The position numbers and the translations under genes are program-made. A model generated the notes under the pieces. That model had not been told where the DNA came from. It saw nothing but the letters and a program-made list of their open reading frames with translations, and searched no databases. DNA of 30,500 nucleotides from Symbiodinium natans (taxonomy: Eukaryota; Sar; Dinophyceae; Suessiales; Symbiodiniaceae). Shown here piece after piece: positions 18,189 through 25,800 of this stretch (position 1 is its first letter; each line of letters starts with the position of its first letter). The stretch spans positions 312,001 to 342,500 of the forward strand of contig CAJNDS010002518.1 in NCBI GenBank assembly GCA_905221605.1, in the 5' to 3' direction.

Positions 18189-21100
18189 ATGACCGGTGCC
18201 GATGAAGATGTGGAGGTGATGCCTACTGTGGTGTCCGAGGATGTAGATGTCCTTGTGCCACATGAGGACGAGGGGTCAATGGGCCCGGAGCCCTGGCAAT
18301 CCGCCAAAGTCTTGTGCTTCACATGGAACATGGGGGATGCCAAGCCGGCCGAAGAGGAACTGCAACATTGGCTGCCGAACAAGGGTGGCGACTTCGACCT
18401 TATAGCTATTGGAGTTCAGGAGTGCAACTATGACTCTGGAACCAGCCCATCGCGCAATCCCAAACGCAGGAAGTCCCTGAAAGGCAGCGGCAAGGTGCAG
18501 CTTCCCATGCTGTCCGGTGCCGTGGAGGAGGCCTGGCACACGTTGGGCACACCACGCTCAACCGACAAGAGCCCTGAGCGCCGAGTCCGGGATGTCCGGG
18601 AAGAAGCCTTCACTTTCCATTGGGATGATATTTTGGCTGAGAGGCTGGGAGATGGCTTTACGCGGATTCAGCAGGTTGTGCTCATGAGCATGCGCCTCCT
18701 TCTGTTTGCGCGCACGGAGTACTGCGATGGTACTTTCAAGTGGTGCGGCGGTCCCTTGGTGCATTCGGTTGAGCAGACGTACTCTGCAACAGGGCTGATG
18801 GCTGGTACCGTAGGCAACAAGGGTGGACTGGTGGTGACGCTGCAGTTTGGGCCCACACGGCTGTGCTTCGTGAGCTGCCACCTTGCGGCGCACATGACCG
18901 CTGGGGAAAAGCGGAATAGCGACTGCCGAGAAATACTTCAGGAAACTTGGCCCGTCTGCCACCCTGACTTGGACCTATCCTGCCAGTTCGACCACTGCTT
19001 CTGGTTCGGGGACCTGAACTACCGACTAGCCGATGCCCCAGATGCTTCTGTTTGAAGCACGCGACTCACATAGTGACAAAGAACAGTTCTGTGGAATTGA
19101 GTTATAAAGGCCAAGGCTCTTGACCGAGAGCCTGCCGAGCATGTGTTGTGCTTCAACTTGATGACATGGGTGTCGAAATTGCAGCTGCGGGGGGCAAGGC
19201 AAGTAACCCAAGCTAGCTCCTTCTCTGCCTGTCTGCCGCGTCGGCACCGCTCGTTTCGTCACCAAATGCGAACTCAAGATACACCGAGCCTCGAGGCAGT
19301 TCCTGGGCGGACCCGGCCTCTTCCTCACAACGCTTCCAAAAGTCCGGTTTTAGCAACAATTTGATAGCTGAACACCGCCAACAGAAGGCGTCCTTTTGCC
19401 AGGCACGCTGGGTGGTCTATGCTAAAGTGGTCCGAACCTTATCCCCCTCCAAGGTGCAATCGAAGTCGTTTGAGCCACCGCTGAAACTCGCTCAGACCCT
19501 CTCAAGCTGGAAACCTGAGGGCTCAACTCTCCATGGCCTGCTCACACAGAGCCGGGAACTTGCTCGGGGAATACCGCCCGCCCTTCTGGGCAAGGGCGGG
19601 AGGTCGGTGGACTTCATACTGCAGAACCTGGTGAGAGTGAAGTCGCCCTAAACCATGCTAGCCCCAACGCTAGTAACCCTCAACCCTATCCTTGGGGACC
19701 AGATGAACCCCAAAATTGGGGTCATATTCCCTCTACTACTTTTTTCCCTCTTAAAGCATATGAGCCATAATGAGGTCTCATTTCGTCCTTCAGAATCCAA
19801 ATGCCTTAAGGAGCTGCAGGAGCTGAAGGACCTGCCAACCCTGGCCTTGGGGAAGAGCCGGGAAACGACGAAAGCCTCGGGCAAGGAGATCCAAAGCGGC
19901 CCCTCCACCCTGTCCGCACCCTCGAACCCCTCCCGGCATCTTGTCTGAACTTGGGCATTCAAGCACCCTTAATATGGCCCCCCGAAATAGTCTGTAATAA
20001 TCCATGACCTCAATAAGGTACCCCCTACTATCGGAAGCCCCTGACTGCAGCTTCTAAAGTGAACTCAATGTAGCTCTCCCGGTGAGGGCTTGGTTTGGGC
20101 CTCGGCTCCCTAAACCCTAAACCCTAAACCCACTGGTGTTTCTTGTGCGCTGCGCCTTCCAAGGCCTGATCACTTTGCCATCATCCTCGAGATGGTTGAA
20201 AGCCAGCGGTATAGAGACGTGGTAGCCCAGTGGTACCCTTTACCCTTTTTTTTTGGGTTCTGGGTTCCCTTATAAAAGAACCAACCCAAAAAAGGGTGCC
20301 CTTATTATAAGATGGTTACTGGGCTACCCTTTACACTTTTTTTTGGTTATGGGTTCCCTTATAAACTGACCAACCCCAAACAAGGGTGCCCTTATTATAA
20401 TACCAAGGAGAGCTCATGCAACATGATCAGCTCCGGCTCTTTCAGCAGGCAGGAAAGGCCTTTGCTGGATTCCAGGAGGGCGACCCATGCTTCCCTCCCA
20501 CCTTCAAGGTTGAAAGAGCACCTGGCATCCGCCACCAGGAAGAGAGAACTCCCTCTTATTGCGACCGCATTCTCTGGAAGTCGCTGATCGCCTTCGATGG
20601 CTGCGTTACCCAACAACAGCTGACATCGCCCGCGGAAGTGTCCAGCAGCGACCACAAGCCAGTCTGTGCACATTTCACGGTCAAGACACCACGCGCTCTA
20701 GGGCAGCTCCTCCAGAAGGAGCTGTCGCCAGACAGGTTTCCTGTTGTGCGGATCACCTACCTCAAAGCACGAGGAGTGCCATCTGCACATGGCGCCAAGT
20801 TCCGAGTGGTGTTCGTCGTGACGCCGTTGGAGATAAACACCACATACCAGAGCAAGGTCAGGCAGATGCGCGACCCTGCATGGCGGGCTGACGATCTGCC
20901 CGTCCTGCGGCCAGCAGCAACATGTCAGGATGAGTTGAACAGTTGTGCTCTTCTGCTTGTTTTATACAACAAAAGTGTCAGGGTGGGTTGTGTAGGCTTG
21001 CGCTTTCCTGGATGGGAATCCTCCCACACCGTGTCCGGACGGCGCACCCGCTATGATTTCGATACGCCTATCGTGAACAGGAACTGCTCGTTCGCAACGG

Positions 21101-21216
21101 GCCATCTTTCAGGAACACTTGAAGTGGACTGGAGTGAGGAAGCCATCCATGCTGCGAACCAAGTAGCAGAGCTTCCCACCCAGCCGCGCCAGCCAGCATG
21201 CTGTACCTTGCAGTGA
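18189..21216 (+). CDS. Inositol polyphosphate 5-phosphatase (IPPc domain), three exons, CaaX-like C-terminus
   Basis: Exons 18189-19049, about 20192-20218, and 20413-21216 (all phase 0; about 563 residues). The enzyme removes the 5-phosphate from phosphoinositides or soluble inositol phosphates. Catalytic elements appear in order: CFTWNMGD (metal-binding Asn 48), IAIGVQEC (Glu 78), GTVGNKGG, FVSCHLAAH (His 231), the signature FWFGDLNYR at 272-279, then in exon 3 the second signature RTPSYCDRILW and SSSDHKPV. A C2-like beta-rich tail follows (VVRITYLKARGVP). The protein ends in CCTLQ, a CaaX-type box (C-T-L-Q) suggesting prenylation and membrane attachment, as in animal INPP5A/B/E. Exon 1's donor (TCT|GTTTGA) is weak. 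The middle exon could instead start near 20164, adding FAIILE, which aligns better with family members but has no in-phase AG. Confidence 0.93.
19050..20191 (+). other. Intron 1 of the 5-phosphatase gene
   Basis: About 1.1 kb. It holds an open frame at 19361-19651 (96 codons, ending GRSVDFILQNLVRVKSP) that is protein-like but unrecognised, possibly a transposon scrap, and a family C end near 19985-20040 (TACCCCCTACTATCGGAAG). A CCCTAAA triplet lies at 20108-20131, some 60 bases before the acceptor, matching the polarity seen elsewhere. Confidence 0.6.
20219..20412 (+). mobile_element. Intron 2 of the 5-phosphatase gene, made of an introner-like repeat
   Basis: 194 bases, GT to AG, joining ...RYRD to LMQHDQLRLF in phase 0. 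Two diverged tandem copies of a roughly 77-base unit (20234-20310 and 20325-20400) fill it, each with GGGTTCCCTTATAAA and GGGTGCCCTTATTATAA. A perfect inverted repeat, GGTAGCCCAGT (20221-20231) and ACTGGGCTACC (20318-20328), encloses the first copy and starts two bases after the exon end. The intron is thus almost wholly element-derived. Confidence 0.8.
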
Positions 21217-21361
21217 GACCTCTGTCCGTAAGCCGACACCGTCTCCCACACGTAGAGACTTAGGTTTGGGTTTGAGTCGATTCGCAGCTTCAGCCCCCGT
21301 TTCACACTTGTATAGCCGCAGTGCTCCCTCGGGAGAGAACGATATTACTACTATTTGCTTC

Positions 21362-21393
21362 AGAACCCCCAAAAAATGTTTTCTGGGGGTTCT
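21362..21393 (+). other. Small perfect hairpin downstream of the phosphatase stop
   Basis: AGAACCCCCA and TGGGGGTTCT are perfect inverted 10-mers about 12 bases apart. It could be a transcript-end structure or an element remnant; nothing decides between them. Confidence 0.5.
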
Positions 21394-21407
21394 TCAGCAA
21401 TTCGTAG

Positions 21408-22506
21408 ATTAAGCTTGGAAGACTGCCACAAGAGGCTGGACGATTGGCTTACCGAAGCTACGTCCTGCAGCAGCTCCAAGCCCACGCCACGAAGGCCATG
21501 GATGCGACATCCCGTCCTGCAAGGAAGCCGAACTTCTACTGGAAGATGTGTAGGTGTTTATATATATATATATATTTGTATATATATATATATACATATA
21601 CACATACATATACATAGACATAGACATATACATAAACACATATAACCAGTTTTGCCCACAAAGTCTAGGCAGAAATGATCGCAGTATACATCAATCACAG
21701 TGGCGGTGTCACGAGTTAGTAGGGAATGAGGGAATGAGGTATCCTTTTATATCCCCTTCTATATACCCTTTAAGGGACTCTATAGGGACCTAAACCCTAA
21801 TCCCTAATCCCTAAACCCTAAACCCTAAACCCTAAACCCTAAACCCTAAACCCTAAACCCTAAACCCTAAACCCTAAACCCTAAACCCTAAACCCTAAAC
21901 CCTAACTACGTAACCCCTTCAAGGGAGAGTATGTTGTTGTCAACAGCAAGTTTGGCTTCCGAGTCCTTGGGCCGATCTGGAGCTTCTGAGGCGCCCAAGG
22001 CGCCTCGCATCCTTGAACCCCCAAGGGTACTCCATAACCAGCTGGCCTCCTAGCACCCGAGCATAGGTGTAGCCATCTATATATATATATATATAATAAA
22101 GAAAGAGACAAATAAATATGTCTGTATATGTATGTATATAGATATATGTATATACATATATATATATATATATATATTATGTATGTCGAAATACATATAT
22201 ATATATATATATATCTCTCATTTAGGCAGTTAAGGGCAACTATCCTCCAGCAGATACAGGGCATCTGCAGGCACGTGTGGTAAGTTGGAGGTCCAGGATG
22301 TTCTGGATCAGCCGCTTTCGCTGAGCTCTCGCAGGGGATCCCCTGCAAGTCCGTGACGCTTACTCAGTTCGACGAAAAGATCCGGAGGTATGTAGAGGTA
22401 TGGTGTGCATGCCAATTGAATAAATAAACTCCACTCTTCGTCTTGCTCCTGCCACAGCAGACCTTCAGTGTACTTGAAATGCACTTACGCGCAAGAAAGA
22501 ATGCAT
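21408..22506 (+). CDS. Chain of five small phase-consistent exons, product unknown
   Basis: Proposed exons: 21408-21547, 21924-22026, 22226-22279, 22335-22387, 22461-22506. Every junction uses GT-AG and every phase agrees (2, 0, 0, 2, 0). Readings include LQQLQAHATKAMDATSRPAR, SESLGRSGASEAPKAPRILE, KGNYPPADTGHLQARV, GIPCKSVTLTQFDEKIR and PSVYLKCTYAQERMH. The third exon has TCTCTCATTTAG before it and GTAAGT after; the fifth has TTGCTCCTGCCACAGCAG before it. The chain ends in the phase needed to enter the ZNF598-like exon at 22559, so it may be that protein's N-terminal part, but the expected first half of the RING is not visible here. The first in-frame ATG is near 21499. No family recognised. 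Confidence 0.4.
21555..21650. repeat. TA and CATA microsatellite inside an intron
   Basis: TATATATA runs then ACATATACATAGACATA repeats, just after the first exon of the 21408 chain. Confidence 0.95.
21787..21906 (-). repeat. CCCTAAA array ending just before an exon
   Basis: About sixteen near-perfect CCCTAAA units; the array stops about 18 bases before the proposed acceptor at 21923. Confidence 0.95.
22079..22215. repeat. AT microsatellites inside an intron
   Basis: Three blocks of (AT)n separated by AT-rich sequence. The last ends directly in TCTCTCATTTAG, the proposed acceptor of the exon at 22226. Confidence 0.95.
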
Positions 22507-22558
22507 GTACCCCTGCATGCAAACACATACTGTGATCAGCCCTATGGCCGAGCTACAG

Positions 22559-22806
22559 GAGACCCGCTGCCCGCTTTGCAACGAGGAGTTGGTTGAGGCG
22601 GGTTTAGGGTTTAGGGTTTAGGGTTTAGGGTTAAGGGTTTAGGGCTAGGGTTTAGGGTTCAGGGTGTAAATTTTTGGGATCAGGGGTTCGGGGAGCTGCA
22701 CTTTGGATACCGAAATCCATACGGGAAACTCACGGGTGTCCCCCCCTGCAGGTGCTGCTCACCAACAAGCGCAACGCGACCTACGATCCCACGGACTGCT
22801 CCCAGG
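22559..22806 (+). other. RING second half of the ZNF598-like gene
   Basis: Exon 22559-22597 reads ETRCPLCNEELVE; a GC donor (GAG|GCGGGT) runs into TTTAGGG repeat; exon 22752-22806 after CCCCCCTGCAG reads VLLTNKRNATYDPTDC. Joined in phase 0 they give CPLCNEELVEVLL, matching the last C-x2-C of the RING plus the E-E-L-x2-V-V/L run that follows it in ZNF598. The first exon may extend left to about 22541 (MAELQ). The intron contains a TTTAGGG array at 22601-22665. Confidence 0.65.
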
Positions 22807-25800
22807 GTTTAGGGTTTAGGATTTATGGTTTAGGGTTTCCACCATCTCCCACGCGCTTTCGCCGCCAATTCTCAGCCAGACTAATATTTAACAATGCCTC
22901 GTGCCATCCGCGGCGAAGCTACGGAAACCCCCAACCCTTTCATTCTGGTCCTGCCTGGATCATTGAACAAAGGCACAATTTTGTTCAGCTTTGCTAGCCG
23001 TAGCAAGCGGAAAGCTATTTATTAGTGACTGTTCGCGGGTAGCTTCGTGTCATCACCGGCGATAAGGCTATGATGCGAGTGCGGCCTGCGCAAGGAAGTA
23101 CGGGTTTGTGTGTTGTGGGTGTGCGCGTTCGCGTGCGCGTGTGCGTGCGCGCGTGCGTGTGCGATCGTGTGCGCGTGTGTTGGCGGCTTGGAGCCACTGC
23201 TGTTGAGACAATTTTGGCAATCAGGGAAAGAAACACCGCTCGTGCAATGCCCTTTCCAGATTGGGCTTGTGTGTGAAGACGTAGTGAGACTGAAATCAGT
23301 TGGACCTGGAAGTTTTGATTTGCCCATATCCATGCCAAGCCGAAGGCAATCAGAGCTGTTTCAATTGACGTTGAGCTGAAGTGACAAACGTTTGTCGGAC
23401 ATCAGGACATCCATGCATGCTTGGTCTGGTTAGCAGTGGCTTTGGCGCCGGTATGAAGGAGGAAGTCCTGCCTCTTCCCAAAAAGGATGGCATGGCAATC
23501 CGTGTTCCACTTGAAATCCACAGAGGGCTCATATCAAATTTGTCTGAAGTCGTGTGGTGGCAGTCTGGCTAGGCCCTGGTTATCAGCATACTCGTCCTTC
23601 CGCCTTGGTTGAAAGAGTTCTGCAAACATCGGTGCTATCAGTTTCCATGCGTGGGGTCCTCCCTGTCATTGATGTGGTATTTGGCCTTATACCGTGTGAG
23701 TGTGTGGGTGGGTCATATTGCGATTGCAACTGAAACCAAAAGCGCTAGACTGCCATAGAATCAGGGAACATTCTTGTCAGCTCCTTCGCCAACCCTACGC
23801 CTAAACCCTAAATGAACCCTTTGCATGGCTTGTCAGTGGCCCGAATCAGTCTGCTCGAGTTACTCAGGTTTGGTCTCAAGTGTAGGGCCCACGTTTCTTG
23901 CCCATCCCTAATCCCTCCAACCCCTAATCCCTCCAAACCCTAAACCTTAAACCCTAAACCCTAAACCCGAAACCCTAAACCCTAAACCCTAAACTCTAAA
24001 CCCTAAACCCTAAACCCTTACCCTGCCATGTGGTTGGTGAGGACACGCTGGGACTGAACTACGAAGTTCCTTGGACGTACTTCTGCGACGACACGATCCG
24101 TCTGGAACTCGCACTTCAAGATTCTTCCGGCATGTTGACATAGCAAAGGGGATGGGGCAGCATGCCGGGGCGATCACCCTAAACCCTAAACCCTAAACCC
24201 TAAACCAAAAACCCTATATAAACCCTAAACCCTAAACCCTCAACCCTAAACCCTAAACCCTAAACCCTAAACCCTAAACCCTAAACCCCCCCAAAAAGCC
24301 CGAACAGCCAAAACGACCTCAGGCCGGGCTGCGATGCAGCTTCTGGGCTATCGCTGTCAGATCGAGGGCGTGGGACCCAGGCTTTTCGAGCACGGGAAGA
24401 GCTGTAATAAGGCGCCTTAATAGTTAGAATAAGGTTTTGGGGGGTCATTATTGCATAATAAAAAAGGAACCATAGGGGAATGCTATTCCCCATTCTTCCG
24501 ACAGGGATCAGTGGAGTCAGTGGAGCAATGGTAGCAGATGGTCCCTTGTTTCGAGTTGGCTTACACATTGAGGTTGCGAGAGGCGTGACGTTGCCTTCAA
24601 GACCCTCCACAAGCTAGAGGACCGACTTACTGGTTGAATCAGGGACGAGGTGCTCTACATAGGGTTTAGGGTTTTGGGTTTAGGGTGAAGCTCCCTGAAA
24701 GAAGGTTCATGCTTTCCGAATAGTTTCTGGAGGTACGGGACGCGCAGACAATCCATAGGGCCCCGCTAGTCTCCAACATTGGGTAAAGGTACTGCTTCAA
24801 TATCAATATTGGATGATGAAAGTACGGTTTCAAAACAAAAGCTTATTAAATTCTGTAAAGGCTTCTGGCGCTTTTAAGCCACAATGGTTTTTTGAGATGC
24901 CGCGAATGCTGTTGACAAGTGATTCCACCATGCACGGCTGGAGCTCTTCCATTGTTCCCTGGCAGGATCATCTTTGGCATACGCACTGGCGCCAGCTATG
25001 CAATGTGTGCTTGCATGATAGGCCGGATGTTGTGCGACTCACGATCAGGGTTTAGGGTTTAGGGTTTGGGGTTTGGCTACCTGGAGGTAGCTGTGAGAAT
25101 GGCATCTTGACAGTTTAACAGGAATGCCTACCCAAGAGTTCTTCTTCACAAGTAGCCTCCCCCGAACTGACTCCTTTCTGCGCTCTACCCATGCAGGCCG
25201 GCCTTCATTTGTGAACAGAGGGCCTGGATCTTGAAATGGTGGCTTCCGAGATTCGGGATACCTGATTGGGGTCCTTAGTATCAGGAATCCTACTGTTTGG
25301 GGGTCTATGGGTCCCTTATTGTCGTACACCCCCAAATGGAGGTTGATCTTCATTGCATGCCGTTTTTGGTGCCCGAAGCTCTAAGAGACACCCCCTCCCC
25401 CCAAACCCACCCCTTAAAAGGGCCTTTGTTTCGGATGTTTTTGGATCAAACCTGCCCAGCAAGGAAGAGAGTGGAAGCTTCAGTCAAACCTTCGTTGGTC
25501 TGGCTGTCTGAGGCGTATGCGTCCAACGACATGGAGCGCCACTTTCAACAAGGGGACAACGCATCTATGCATCCCAGCCGCAAGCGAGCGGTGTTGCCCT
25601 GAGGTTAAAGTTTTCTGGGTTTGCCATGTATTGGTACATTTTAGTATGGGGTTCGTTTCAAATGCAGGGAGCAGAGGACTCTGCGCCGTGCTTCTATCAT
25701 TCTTACTGCTATCGCCAGCACATCAAGAGCCAATATGCGCGCTACGCCCCAACTTGGTGGCCTCGGATAGAAGCGTCTATCTACCGAGTTGCTCACAGTA

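Noticed and set aside
21902-22348. 148-codon - strand frame
   Set aside because: Its middle third is TA microsatellite and its ends are antisense to phase-consistent + exons.
23015-23338. Frames rich in His-Ala-Arg or Thr-Arg on the - strand
   Set aside because: Translations of the alternating GT/GC tract.
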